Translations under genes and position numbers: made by a program | Shown: piece by piece, positions 13,736-21,999 of the stretch | How the letters are laid out: each line of letters starts with the position of its first letter | How positions within the stretch are numbered: position 1 is the stretch's first letter | Origin: UBA1756 sp045130235 | GTDB taxonomy: Bacteria; Bacteroidota; Bacteroidia; Bacteroidales; WCHB1-69 | Length of the DNA: 26,982 bases | Direction: 5' to 3' | NCBI GenBank assembly: GCA_045130235.1 | Contig: JBGUPJ010000049.1 | Coordinates: 1-26,982 of the forward strand | Notes under the pieces: generated by a model | Told to the model about the DNA's origin: nothing | Database searches by the model: none | Seen by the model: the letters and a program-made list of their open reading frames with translations, nothing else

Positions 13736-15834
13736 TACTCCTCCTTCGGTTTTTCGTTCATCATCTTGAGCTTGTACTCCAGCTCTTTCACCTCCTGCTT
13801 GGCGGCGTCGATCTTCTTCGAGAACTCAGCCTTCAGCAGGTCGGCATTCTTCGAATTGGCGAAGAAACCGAGGTTGTTCTCCCAGATGGAGATATCGTTC
13901 TTCAGCTGGTCGAGTTTGTTCATCAAGAAGCGTTTCTCCTTGTCGAGCAAACGGTCGGCATTGGGGTCGCTGAGGATGTTGTTGATGCGGCTGCGGTAGT
14001 TGTCGCGCTTACGGTCTTCCGCACTGATCTTGAGGTCGGCGAAACGCTGGTCAAGGGCTTCGCGGTAGGCGGCATAGATGCGGTCTTTTTCTTTCTTCGG
14101 AACGAAACCAATCTCTGTCCATTCGCGCTGGTAAGCCTTGATGGCCTCGAGGTTCTCGTTGCGGTCTGCCCCAAAAGCGTGGTTTTTCAAACGCTCAATG
14201 AGCTCTTCTTTCTTTTTAAGATTCTCAGCCTCAATTTCTTGTGCATTATTGAAATAGTTGGATTTGGCTTCGAAGAACTGGTCGCAGGCGCTGCGGAAGC
14301 GTTTCCAGATGGCTTCGGAGTGCTTGCGTGAGGTGGCGCCAATCTCTTTCCACTCTTTCTGAAGCTGCAGAATCTCATCGGTGGCGGCGCGCCAGTCGGT
14401 GCGCTTGGCGATGGCCTCGGCGCGGATGGCGAGGTTCACCTTCATGTTGTAGTTGGTCTGCTGCTCGTCTTTAATCTTGCCGAAGAACTCTTTCTTCTTC
14501 TCGAAGAATTTGTCGAGCGTGCCTTTGAAGCGATTCCAAATCTCTTCATTCACTTTTGGCGGGGCAGCGCCGAGGGTCTTCCAGACCTTCAGCAGCTCGG
14601 TGAGCTGGTCGCTGATGGCGTTGAACTCCTTGGCGTTGGTGGCGGGCTGGGCGGTAAACTCTTCAGCCTTCTCACACAACACCACCTTCGCGTTGTAATT
14701 GTTCTGCTGCTCGGCATAGATCTGCTCGTAATGCTCGCGACGACGCTGGTTGATCTGGTCAGAAGCATTCTTGAAACGCTCCCAGAGCTCCTCTTTCTTA
14801 TCTTCCGGCACGGGACCAATCTCTTTCCACTTTTCGTGGAGGTCTTGTAATTCTTTAAATGATTGTTTAACAGAATCTTGCAAAAGCAGCGACTCAGCCT
14901 GCTCGCAGAGTTTGATTTTCTGTTCGAGGTTTTTCTTCAGATCGAGGTCTTTGAGTTCGCGGTTGATGCGGAGGATGTCGAAGAATTTCTCCACATAGAA
15001 ATGATAGTTCTGCCAGAGGTTGTTCGACTCGTTCTGGGGAACAGGACCCACATTTTTCCACTTCTCTTGCAGCTCTTTGAAGCTGTCGTTGAGCTCTTTC
15101 AGGTTCTTCGGGGTGGCCTCGTTCTCTTCGAGCAGTTTGCGAAGGTCATCAATGATGCCGTTCTTGGTTTCGAGGTTGCGCTGTTTTTCAGCCTCGATAT
15201 TCTCTAAAAATTTGTTCTTATTATTTTTGAAAATCTGAAGGGCGTTATCGAATTTGCGTTCGATGTCGCTTTTCTCAGGTTCGAAATTCTCTTTCTGTCC
15301 GCCTTCGGCGAGAAATTGCTCCAGTTTCTGGTTTCTCTCTTCTTTCAGCAGGGCGATGATTTTGGAACGGAGCACCCCCACGCGTTGTTTGACGCGGTTG
15401 TAGTCGGGGTCGGCGGCCACGCGGTGCAGTTCTTCCACTGCATCTTCTAACGAAAGCTGCGCATACTCGGCTTCGATCTGCTCGACGGATTCTTCCGGCG
15501 TGTCGGTCTCATCATCGGTTTCGGGTTCCGCATTGGCGTTTTCAATCTCGTCCATGATGGCCTGCGCACCAGCGGGCTCATTCTCCTGTGCCGGAGCGGG
15601 CTCGGCGGCCACGGGCTCCTGTACAGGCTCGGCCTCTACGGGTGCTTGTGCCGGCTCCTCTGCCGGAACTTCAGCGGCGGGTTGAGCCGTTTCTTCGGGG
15701 GCAACAGCCGGCTCAGACTGCTGTTCCGTAGCATCTTCGTTTACTGGGTTTGGGACTTCCTCAGAAGCACCGGGGGTCGCATTAGAAAGCTGATTTTCAT
15801 CATTTTCCGTGCGGAGAAGGTCTTGTTCTTGCAT
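13735..15834 (-). CDS. DUF349 repeat protein
   Basis: A 699-aa protein with an acidic Ala/Pro/Glu-rich, probably disordered N-terminal part (residues about 1-130). About five DUF349 helical repeats follow, each recognisable by a W-k-x-[IVL]-G core (LQEKWKNVGPVPQNESNNLW; LHEKWKEIGPVPEDKKEELW; LLKVWKTLGAAPPKVNEEIW; LQKEWKEIGATSRKHSEAIW; YQREWTEIGFVPKKEKDRIY). There is no signal peptide; a cytoplasmic, extended coiled protein is expected. The function of the Bacteroidota family is not established. It is the first gene of a two-gene operon with the methyltransferase, from which it is separated by an overlapping stop/start. A promoter with a 9-bp inverted repeat is at 15882-15904. Confidence 0.9.
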   Translation of the reverse strand: MQEQDLLRTENDENQLSNATPGASEEVPNPVNEDATEQQSEPAVAPEETAQPAAEVPAEEPAQAPVEAEPVQEPVAAEPAPAQENEPAGAQAIMDEIENANAEPETDDETDTPEESVEQIEAEYAQLSLEDAVEELHRVAADPDYNRVKQRVGVLRSKIIALLKEERNQKLEQFLAEGGQKENFEPEKSDIERKFDNALQIFKNNKNKFLENIEAEKQRNLETKNGIIDDLRKLLEENEATPKNLKELNDSFKELQEKWKNVGPVPQNESNNLWQNYHFYVEKFFDILRINRELKDLDLKKNLEQKIKLCEQAESLLLQDSVKQSFKELQDLHEKWKEIGPVPEDKKEELWERFKNASDQINQRRREHYEQIYAEQQNNYNAKVVLCEKAEEFTAQPATNAKEFNAISDQLTELLKVWKTLGAAPPKVNEEIWNRFKGTLDKFFEKKKEFFGKIKDEQQTNYNMKVNLAIRAEAIAKRTDWRAATDEILQLQKEWKEIGATSRKHSEAIWKRFRSACDQFFEAKSNYFNNAQEIEAENLKKKEELIERLKNHAFGADRNENLEAIKAYQREWTEIGFVPKKEKDRIYAAYREALDQRFADLKISAEDRKRDNYRSRINNILSDPNADRLLDKEKRFLMNKLDQLKNDISIWENNLGFFANSKNADLLKAEFSKKIDAAKQEVKELEYKLKMMNEKPKEE

Positions 15835-15881
15835 AATTTTTTAAGAATTGAAATGAATAAAATTGGTTGTTACAAATGAGC

Positions 15882-15904
15882 GGCAAAAATACGGCATTTT
15901 TGCC
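15882..15904 (-). promoter_or_regulatory. DUF349 operon promoter within an inverted repeat
   Basis: The minus-strand -7 box TATTTTTG (15891-15884) is embedded in the 9-bp perfect inverted repeat GGCAAAAAT (15882-15890) / ATTTTTGCC (15896-15904) with a 5-base spacer. A protein bound here would block RNA polymerase. No clear -33 element. Confidence 0.55.
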
Positions 15905-15915
15905 AATAATTGATG

Positions 15916-17070
15916 TTATTTTTTCTTGAATAATGAGATGGTGGAAACGATGGGATAATGGTCCGAGACATCCACCTCTTCTCCTACCGTGTACCCGTAC
16001 GACAGGTAACAGGGCGAGTGCAAAATATAGTCGATGCGGTAGTTGGGCATGGAGCCCCCATGGTAGGTGATGCCGCGTCCTTTACCGCTTTTGCGGAAAC
16101 TGTCGTCGAGATGACGGGCAATGGTATTGTAGCAGTAGCCGGCAGGAGTGTCGTTGAAATCGCCGCAAACAATGACCGGATAAGAACATTTGTCGATATG
16201 ACTGCGCAGCGAGTCGGCCTGCGTCTGTCGGATGGCGGCGGCATCGCTCACCTTACGGTACAGCTTCTTCGCATTTTTTTCGAAAGTCGGATCCTGCCCC
16301 GCATTGGTCGTAAGCTGCTTGCTGATAGCGTAGTCCGTTGCCGTCATGTGTATCGACGACAAATGAGCATTATACACCCGCACCGTGTCCTCACGGAACT
16401 TGATGTCGGCATAAATAATCGCATTCGAACTATGGTCATCCAACACCGGACCAGCACCTACTATCTTATATTTGCTAAAAATCGCCACCCCAAAGTAGTA
16501 CTTGCTCTGTGAGGTGTCGGTGAAATACAAATAGCAGTGCTGCGGGGTCTCGTCAATGTTCATGAGCGCCAGCACCTGATCCTTGGTGTGAAAGTTGAGA
16601 ATCTCACTCTTGTCCCAAAAAAACTCCTGGAAGCAGGCGATGTCGGGATTCACACCTTGCAAGTAACTGATGATCTCCTGCAAATCGGCCCGCCGCCGCC
16701 CCATGTCACTATCCTTGTACAACCCAAACAAATTGGCATTGTAACTCAATACTTTGACAGCATTGGGACAATTTTCAGGCACCTCAGCTCCGCGAAACTG
16801 AAAATGTTTATCTATTGTATTGATATTCAAAAGAATAAAAGCTATAGAAAGCAAACAGAATCGGTAGTCCAGAAACAGCCACAACAACACAAAACCAATA
16901 TTGACAAACAACATATAGGGGAAACCCAGTCCACAAAACACCACCAGCCGCGATGCGGAGGGGTGCACGAATCCTGCCAGCCACGAGAGCAACAGCAGCA
17001 AAGCTGCTATTACATTAAGAGACAATACAATCCAAAAGATAATATTTTTTACTAACTCTTTCTGTGCCAT
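15916..17070 (-). CDS. Membrane-anchored endonuclease/exonuclease/phosphatase (EEP) protein
   Basis: 384 aa. Three N-terminal membrane helices (about residues 8-32, 42-66 and 70-85) precede a DNase I-like EEP domain (about 104-384). Expected active-site motifs are present: LSYNANLF (N111), CFQEFF (E149), YNAHLSS (H236), CGDFNDTP (D303, N305-D307 region), RIDYIL (D347) and a final SDHYPI (D370, H371). The domain probably faces the periplasm. Family members cleave nucleic acids, phosphoinositides or other phosphodiesters; the substrate here cannot be told. The gene follows the rhomboid gene by 30 bases on the same strand, so they are likely one operon, a pairing seen in Bacteroidota. Confidence 0.88.
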   Translation of the reverse strand: MAQKELVKNIIFWIVLSLNVIAALLLLLSWLAGFVHPSASRLVVFCGLGFPYMLFVNIGFVLLWLFLDYRFCLLSIAFILLNINTIDKHFQFRGAEVPENCPNAVKVLSYNANLFGLYKDSDMGRRRADLQEIISYLQGVNPDIACFQEFFWDKSEILNFHTKDQVLALMNIDETPQHCYLYFTDTSQSKYYFGVAIFSKYKIVGAGPVLDDHSSNAIIYADIKFREDTVRVYNAHLSSIHMTATDYAISKQLTTNAGQDPTFEKNAKKLYRKVSDAAAIRQTQADSLRSHIDKCSYPVIVCGDFNDTPAGYCYNTIARHLDDSFRKSGKGRGITYHGGSMPNYRIDYILHSPCYLSYGYTVGEEVDVSDHYPIVSTISLFKKK

Positions 17071-17100
17071 GGAGATAAAGTGGGATTCTAGGAAGTGATA

Positions 17101-17826
17101 TTAGTTAAAAGGATATTCATAATAGGTGTTCCTCCTCCGATTTTTCCTTTTCCAATACAAAATAAGAAGAACTCCGAAAATCATTCCCCCAAGATGGGCG
17201 ATGTGAGCAATGCCATCGCTGGAAGCAAAAACGCAATACAAGACTTCAAGCCCTCCAAAAATCAACACAAACCACTTGGCCTTGATGGGAATGAGAAAAT
17301 AGAGGTAGATGAGCGAGTTGGGGAATAGCATTCCAAACGCCAGAAGCAACCCATATACCGCCCCCGAGGCGCCCACCATCGATATCTGACTCATAAACTC
17401 ATCAACACTAATTACTTGTGTTCTTGTTACTTGCACTCCAGAATAGTCATAAATATGCTTCACATACGTTAAATCAACATACTGCCAAATTTCGTAGGTC
17501 AACCCCGCACCGATGCCAGCGACAAAATAGTAGATAAGAAATCTCTTAATTCCCCAATAGTTCTCAATCGCAGCTCCAAACATCCATAAGGCAAACATGT
17601 TAAAAAACAGATGCCCGAAATTGGCATGCATGAACATATACGTTAGCGGCTGCCAAATATGGAAAGAAGATGACTGAAAATAATGCAACCCCAACCAATC
17701 GCTCAAATCAATCCCCTTAAAACCGAATACCATGTCGGCCACAAAAAAAAGAGCATTGATAATCAATAAATTCTTGACCACTGGCGGAAGAATTTGGAAT
17801 TCTCCCATCCGAACTTCATTACCCAT
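17101..17826 (-). CDS. Rhomboid family intramembrane serine protease
   Basis: A 241-aa polytopic membrane protein with about six helices. The family residues are all visible: HANFGHLFFNM (H67, H72, N76) in helix 2, the catalytic Ser154 in GASGAVYG (152-159), and the catalytic His211 in AHLGG. It would cleave membrane proteins within the bilayer; the substrate is unknown. There is an insertion of about 30 residues (TYVKHIYDYSGVQVTRTQV, about 120-138) before the active-site helix. The start may be the ATG at 17826 or six codons later at 17808. It is the first gene of the rhomboid-EEP operon, with a promoter box at 17858-17851. Confidence 0.93.
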   Translation of the reverse strand: MGNEVRMGEFQILPPVVKNLLIINALFFVADMVFGFKGIDLSDWLGLHYFQSSSFHIWQPLTYMFMHANFGHLFFNMFALWMFGAAIENYWGIKRFLIYYFVAGIGAGLTYEIWQYVDLTYVKHIYDYSGVQVTRTQVISVDEFMSQISMVGASGAVYGLLLAFGMLFPNSLIYLYFLIPIKAKWFVLIFGGLEVLYCVFASSDGIAHIAHLGGMIFGVLLILYWKRKNRRRNTYYEYPFN

Positions 17827-17850
17827 TCTTCTATTTTTGAATTACGGCTG

Positions 17851-17858
17851 CAAAATTA
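17851..17858 (-). promoter_or_regulatory. -7 box of the rhomboid operon
   Basis: TAATTTTG on the minus strand (17858-17851), 25 bases before the ATG. TTTC at 17883-17880, 21 bases upstream, may act as a degenerate -33 element. Confidence 0.55.
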
Positions 17859-17902
17859 CACGATTTTCCTGAAATAATAGAAAAAGAATGAAAGATTTTA
17901 TG

Positions 17903-17910
17903 TACTTTTG
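17903..17910 (+). promoter_or_regulatory. -7 box of the nusB operon
   Basis: TACTTTTG lies 21 bases before the ATG at 17932, giving a leader of about 15 bases. It excludes the in-frame TTG at 17908, which lies inside the box. It is divergent from the rhomboid promoter, with about 45 bases between the two boxes. Confidence 0.55.
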
Positions 17911-17931
17911 CACCCTAATTTGTCAAAGAAT

Positions 17932-18888
17932 ATGATTAGCAGAAGGTATTTGAGAATCAAGGTGATGCAGGCCATCTATGCCCGCCAAGCCAACCCCGAG
18001 GTGGATTTATATATGGGCGAAAAGCAGCTCGAAGACTCCATCCGTCAGTGCGAAGTGCTCTCCGTTCATTTCTACTCCATCTTCCCCGAAATCAAACAAT
18101 ATATCGAAACCAAACAGGAAGACCGAAAAAACAAGATATTTCCCACCGAGGAGGATCTGAACCCCAACACCCGTTTTGTGGATAACCGCGTGATTGCCCA
18201 GATGGAGGCTTCCGAACAGCTGAACCGCCGCTGGCGCGCGCTCAAAATCAACTGGGTGGAGAATAAAGAATTGATTATCAATCTTTTCAATCAGATTGAA
18301 GCCCTGCCCGAATATCAGGCCTATATGAGTGCCACCGACAGCAGCTACAAAGCCGACAAAGAACTCATCCTCACCATCTTAGAAAAAATATTCGCCGAAA
18401 GCGAACTGCTGCACTGGTATTTCGAAGAAAAATTCGTTCATTGGTTCGACGACTACAACGATGCGCTGCTGCAAGTGTATCAGGGAATCAGCTTCTGGAA
18501 AGCCTCACAAGAACAGGTGAAAATGTCACCACTCTATAAAGATGAAGTCGAAGATGTGCTCTTCTTCAAAAATCTCTACAAACTCACCATCAAAAACGAT
18601 GCCGAATACGAGAGCATGATTGAGGCCAACCTCAAGAACTGGGAGAGCGACCGCATCATCGAAACCGACATGATTCTGATGAAGATGGCCATTTGCGAAC
18701 TGATGGAATTTCCCAGCATCCCCACGAAAGTTACCATTAACGAATACATCGAAATCGCCCGCTCGTACGGCTCCGAAAAAAGCGGACTGTTCATCAACGG
18801 ACTGGTGGACAAAATCGCCCGCGAGTTGCGCGAGAAGGGACGGCTCAACAAACAAGGCAGAGGCCTTCTGGATCGCAGTTTAAATTAG
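17932..18888 (+). CDS. nusB: Transcription antitermination factor NusB (long Bacteroidota form)
   Basis: 318 aa. The N-terminus (MISRRYLRIKVMQAIYA) and C-terminal part (about 200-310: ESDRIIETDMILMKMAICEL; FPSIPTKVTINEYIEIARSY; SEKSGLFINGLVDKIAREL) are the two conserved ends of NusB. They are separated by a long helical insertion, so the protein is twice the length of E. coli NusB (139 aa) but normal for this phylum. NusB binds boxA RNA with NusE (S10) in rRNA antitermination. It heads a plus-strand operon with a DUF1573 lipoprotein, yajC and ybbR. The ATG at 17932 was chosen from the promoter position. Confidence 0.93.
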   Translation: MISRRYLRIKVMQAIYARQANPEVDLYMGEKQLEDSIRQCEVLSVHFYSIFPEIKQYIETKQEDRKNKIFPTEEDLNPNTRFVDNRVIAQMEASEQLNRRWRALKINWVENKELIINLFNQIEALPEYQAYMSATDSSYKADKELILTILEKIFAESELLHWYFEEKFVHWFDDYNDALLQVYQGISFWKASQEQVKMSPLYKDEVEDVLFFKNLYKLTIKNDAEYESMIEANLKNWESDRIIETDMILMKMAICELMEFPSIPTKVTINEYIEIARSYGSEKSGLFINGLVDKIARELREKGRLNKQGRGLLDRSLN

Positions 18889-18901
18889 CAATTTACTAAA
18901 G

Positions 18902-19366
18902 ATGAGAAAGATAAAGACAGCTTTGAATATTGTATTACTCATCACTGCCCTTTTTCTTACGGGCTGTAATGAGAAGGAAAATCCATCCGTAATTAATATT
19001 CCCGCCACTGCCGACACTAAAAACGGAGAGCCTTCAAAAGAAGACCCCAACGGACCCAAAATCAAATTTGACCATACCTCATACGACTTCGGCACAGTGA
19101 TGCAGGGCGAAAAGCTCACCCACACCTTCACCTTCACCAACTCCGGCAAGTCAGTTCTCGTCATCTCCTCCACCAGCGCATCGTGCGGATGCACCACCTC
19201 CACCCCACCCCGCGCCCCCATCAAACCCGGCGAAAAAGGGAAAATCGATGTCACCTTCGACTCCAAAACCAAGATAGGCGATGTGGAAAACAAGGTGCGC
19301 GTGGCCTCCAACGCCTATCCGTCGCCCGCTGTACTCACCGTTAAAGCACACGTAATTAAACCTTAA
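18902..19366 (+). CDS. DUF1573 lipoprotein
   Basis: A 154-aa lipoprotein with signal and lipobox LTGC (C22). After a polar linker, residues about 53-154 form a DUF1573 immunoglobulin-like domain (IKFDHTSYDFGTVMQGEKLTHTFTFTN; CGCTT at 95-99; IKPGEKGKIDVTFDS; VLTVKAHV). The CGCT motif is a hallmark of the family; the two Cys may form a disulfide or bind a metal. Function is unknown. It sits in the periplasm, 13 bases after nusB and 27 bases before yajC; the nusB-DUF1573-yajC order is common in Bacteroidales. Confidence 0.9.
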   Translation: MRKIKTALNIVLLITALFLTGCNEKENPSVINIPATADTKNGEPSKEDPNGPKIKFDHTSYDFGTVMQGEKLTHTFTFTNSGKSVLVISSTSASCGCTTSTPPRAPIKPGEKGKIDVTFDSKTKIGDVENKVRVASNAYPSPAVLTVKAHVIKP

Positions 19367-19393
19367 TTTATTATACACCTAATTTTTTCAATT

Positions 19394-19711
19394 ATGTTCA
19401 ATTATCTCTTTTTATTGGATGCCGCTGCTGAACAGCAACAAAAACCGAGCTGGGTACCAACCGTAGTCATGATTGTGCTGCTCATCGTCATTTTCTACTT
19501 CTTCATGATTCGTCCCCAGAAGAAAAAACAGCAAAAACTCCAAGAAGCTCGCGAGGCCCTCAGAAAAGGCGACCAAATCGTCACCATCGGCGGCCTGCAT
19601 GGTAAAATTGTCGAAATCCGCGATAAGACTTTCGTCATCGCCGTGGAAGACAACACCCATATCGAAGTTGAAAAATCAGCCATCTCTTTCAACGAGTCCG
19701 ACATCAGATAA
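19394..19711 (+). CDS. yajC: Preprotein translocase subunit YajC
   Basis: 105 aa, with one membrane helix (about residues 22-39, TVVMIVLLIVIFYFFMI) followed by the diagnostic RPQKKKQQK and a small cytoplasmic domain (LRKGDQIVTIGGLHGKIVEI; DKTFVIAVEDNTHIEVEKSAI). YajC associates with SecDF and YidC at the Sec translocon. A short N-terminal stretch with AAAEQQQKPSW is outside. It ends 6 bases before ybbR. Confidence 0.96.
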   Translation: MFNYLFLLDAAAEQQQKPSWVPTVVMIVLLIVIFYFFMIRPQKKKQQKLQEAREALRKGDQIVTIGGLHGKIVEIRDKTFVIAVEDNTHIEVEKSAISFNESDIR

Positions 19712-19717
19712 CAGGCT

Positions 19718-20164
19718 ATGAGAACTGCCGAACAGATTAAACAAGAAATCACTAACGAACAAGGACATCTGAAGATGCCCTCTTTGGCCTTTGTCATCTG
19801 TTTGGCTATCAGTGCAATGCTATGGGTATTCGTCACCCTTTCACGCGAATACACCGTCACTTACGACTATTCCATACACTGTGTTGATCTCCCATCAGGC
19901 AAAAACAAAGCGGATGTCTCATCCGACATCCGCCTCACGTTCAAAGCCAAAGGTTTCGCCCTCCTCAATCCCGCATTCCGCGAATCAAACCGCCAAATCG
20001 ACCTGTCGGTGAAAAAGCTTCTCAAACTCACCTACAAAGATGAAAAAATTGGCCGGTATCACTTCACCCAGTCTGAACTCACCGATTACCTGAAAGATTC
20101 CGACACTTTCGGCGAGGAGTTTGTGGGAGTGGAATCGCCCACCATCTCCATCTCTCTTGAGTAA
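19718..20164 (+). CDS. Short YbbR-like protein
   Basis: 148 aa with one N-terminal membrane helix (about residues 23-42, LAFVICLAISAMLWVFVTL) preceding a single YbbR-like beta domain facing the periplasm (YTVTYDYSIHCVDLPSG; VSSDIRLTFKAKGFALLNP). The place after yajC and the W-x-x-V-x-L-S-R-x-Y motif support the call. Bacteroidota homologues are usually about twice as long with further repeats, and coaE often follows; here the gene ends and a strong terminator comes next. No frameshifted continuation is visible. By analogy with CdaR it could touch cyclic-di-AMP signalling, but that is not shown. Confidence 0.7.
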   Translation: MRTAEQIKQEITNEQGHLKMPSLAFVICLAISAMLWVFVTLSREYTVTYDYSIHCVDLPSGKNKADVSSDIRLTFKAKGFALLNPAFRESNRQIDLSVKKLLKLTYKDEKIGRYHFTQSELTDYLKDSDTFGEEFVGVESPTISISLE

Positions 20165-20195
20165 CCCTTCGGCCCAATGGGCATTGCCTAACATC

Positions 20196-20227
20196 AAAAA
20201 GGGCGACCAAATGGTCGCCCTTCGTTT
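20196..20227. terminator. Bidirectional terminator between ybbR and tyrS
   Basis: The perfect stem AAGGGCGACCA (20199-20209) / TGGTCGCCCTT (20212-20222) is followed by CGTTTTT on the plus strand and by TTTTT (20200-20196) on the minus strand. It can end both the nusB operon and the convergent tyrS. Confidence 0.9.
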
Positions 20228-21517
20228 TTATGCCTCCACCTTCACAATGTGGTAGTTCTTCTTGCCTTTCTGCAAGAGGATGTACTTGCCATTGATAAGG
20301 CAGTCGCCGTTGGCCACAAACTGGTCGTTAACCTTGTTCTTGTTGACCGAGATACCGTTGCCTTTCAGTTCGCGGCGGGCTTCGCCTTTGCTGGCGAGCA
20401 TCTGCGTGTGGTCGGTGAGCAGGTCCACGATGCTGATGCCGGCGTTGAGGGCATCACGCGACAGGGTGGTCTGCGGCACGCCGTCGAAGATAGAGAGGAA
20501 CATCTCTTCGGGCAGGGCCGACAGGCTCTCAGCAGTGCCCTTGCCGAACAAAATCTCCGATGCGCTCACCGAAGCGTTGTAGTCGGCTTCGGAATGTACG
20601 CGGATGGTAAGGTCTTTCGCCAAGGCCTTCTGCAGCACGCGGAGGTGCGGTGCGGCCTCGTGTTCCCTCTCCATCGCCTCAATCTCCTCTTTGCTGAAGA
20701 GGGTGAAGATGCGGATATATTTCTTGCTGTCCTCGTCGCTGCAGTTGAGCCAGAACTGGTAAAAGTCGTACGGGGAAGTCTTGGCGGGATCGAGCCAGAT
20801 GTTGCCCTTTTCGGTCTTGCCAAACTTGCCGCCGTCGGCTTTGGTGATGAGCGGACAGGTGAGGGCGAAGGCCTCGCCGTTGGTCTTGCGACGAATCAGC
20901 TCAGTGCCGGTGGTGATGTTGCCCCACTGGTCGGAACCGCCCATCTGCAATTTGCAGTTGTAGTTCTGGTTCAGGTACATAAAGTCGTAGCCCTGCACCA
21001 GCTGGTACGAAAACTCGGTGAATGACATGCCATCGCCTTCGCCGTTGAAACGTTTCTTCACCGAATCTTTCGCCATCATATAGTTGACGGTGATATGCTT
21101 GCCGATGTCGCGGATGAACTCGAGGAACGAGAATTTGCTCATCCAGTCGTAGTTGTTGACGAGGATGGCGGCATTGGCCTCTTTGCCGTCGAAGTTGAGG
21201 AATTTCGACAGCTGTTTTTTGATACACTCCTGGTTGTGGCGGAGGGTGGCTTCATCCAGCAGGTTACGCTCTTGCGACTTGCCCGACGGGTCGCCGATCA
21301 TGCCGGTGGCACCGCCAAGCAGCACGATGGGACGATGGCCGCACTCTTGCAGGTGCTTCAGCATCATCACGCCCACGAGGTGACCGATATGCAACGAGTC
21401 AGCCGTCGGGTCAATGCCCACGTATGCCGTGGTCATCTCTTTATTAAGCTGCTCCCCCGTGCCGGGCATCATGTCGTGAATCATGCCCCTCCATTTTAAT
21501 TCTTCAATAAAATTCAT
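20228..21517 (-). CDS. tyrS: Tyrosyl-tRNA synthetase
   Basis: 429 aa class I aminoacyl-tRNA synthetase that charges tRNA-Tyr. It has the HIGH signature as HIGH at 43-46, the tyrosine site around YQLVQGYDF, and QMGGSDQWGN (191-200). The KMSKS loop is KFGKT (231-235), the usual variant in this bacterial class. The C-terminal S4-like RNA-binding domain covers about 360-429. An in-frame ATG at 21562 would extend it by 15 residues, but that segment lies over the HU terminator, so the ATG at 21517 (MNFIEELKWRGM) is preferred. No promoter box was found between HU and tyrS, so it may be expressed by read-through. Confidence 0.97.
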   Translation of the reverse strand: MNFIEELKWRGMIHDMMPGTGEQLNKEMTTAYVGIDPTADSLHIGHLVGVMMLKHLQECGHRPIVLLGGATGMIGDPSGKSQERNLLDEATLRHNQECIKKQLSKFLNFDGKEANAAILVNNYDWMSKFSFLEFIRDIGKHITVNYMMAKDSVKKRFNGEGDGMSFTEFSYQLVQGYDFMYLNQNYNCKLQMGGSDQWGNITTGTELIRRKTNGEAFALTCPLITKADGGKFGKTEKGNIWLDPAKTSPYDFYQFWLNCSDEDSKKYIRIFTLFSKEEIEAMEREHEAAPHLRVLQKALAKDLTIRVHSEADYNASVSASEILFGKGTAESLSALPEEMFLSIFDGVPQTTLSRDALNAGISIVDLLTDHTQMLASKGEARRELKGNGISVNKNKVNDQFVANGDCLINGKYILLQKGKKNYHIVKVEA

Positions 21518-21541
21518 AGTGATATGTAGTTTAATAAGTGG

Positions 21542-21569
21542 AAAAAAAAGCCCCATTTTCATGGGGCTT
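21542..21569 (-). terminator. Rho-independent terminator after HU
   Basis: On the minus strand AAGCCCCAT-GAAA-ATGGGGCTT (21569-21548) is a 9-bp stem with a GNRA-type loop, followed by a run of T (to 21542). It is about 22 bases after the HU stop. Confidence 0.9.
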
Positions 21570-21591
21570 AATCTGCTTGAATGCTATCCGC

Positions 21592-21855
21592 TTAGCGGCC
21601 CATTTCAGCACCGGCTTTGAATTTCACAACCTTCTTTGCGGGAATGGTCATGGTAGCACCGGTTTTCGGGTTGCGACCCTGTCTTGCACCGCGCTCGGTG
21701 ACAGAGAAGGTACCGAAACCAACGAGGGAAACTTTACCACCTTCTTTCAAAGTGTCAGAAGTGGCAGCCATGAAAGCCTCGAGGGCGTTCTTGGCATCAG
21801 CTTTTTTCAGGCCAGCTTTTGCAGCAATGGCATCAATCAATTCGCTCTTGTTCAT
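21592..21855 (-). CDS. HU family DNA-binding protein
   Basis: 87 aa histone-like protein that bends DNA as a dimer. MNKSELIDAIAAKAGLKKADAKNALEAF is the N-terminal helix pair (given here only as its endpoints MNKSEL and KNALEAF), followed by VSLVGFGTFSV, the flexible arm RGARQGRNPKTG, and IPAKKVVKFKAG. All family positions are intact. It is expressed from its own promoter (box at 21904-21897) with a leader of about 35 bases containing a 14-base palindrome, and it ends in a strong terminator. Confidence 0.97.
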   Translation of the reverse strand: MNKSELIDAIAAKAGLKKADAKNALEAFMAATSDTLKEGGKVSLVGFGTFSVTERGARQGRNPKTGATMTIPAKKVVKFKAGAEMGR

Positions 21856-21872
21856 TGTAATAAATTTAAATG

Positions 21873-21904
21873 GTTAATATATTAACTTTTACAGCGCAAA
21901 TATA
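21873..21904 (-). promoter_or_regulatory. HU promoter and leader palindrome
   Basis: The minus-strand -7 box TATATTTG occupies 21904-21897. In the leader, GTTAATATATTAAC (21873-21886) is a perfect 14-base palindrome that could bind a regulator. No clear -33 element. The DNA upstream, to about 21999, is A/T-rich without genes. Confidence 0.55.
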
Positions 21905-21999
21905 AGAGTATTTTTCATACTTCCGCTATTTTTCCTCAATTTTTATAAAAAAAATATAAATCAGAAAAATGGAAAATTATAAATACCTTATAATCAATA

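Noticed and set aside
13283..14331. Two plus-strand open frames of 238 and 247 codons
   Set aside because: They are antisense to the methyltransferase and DUF349 genes, with no recognisable domain.
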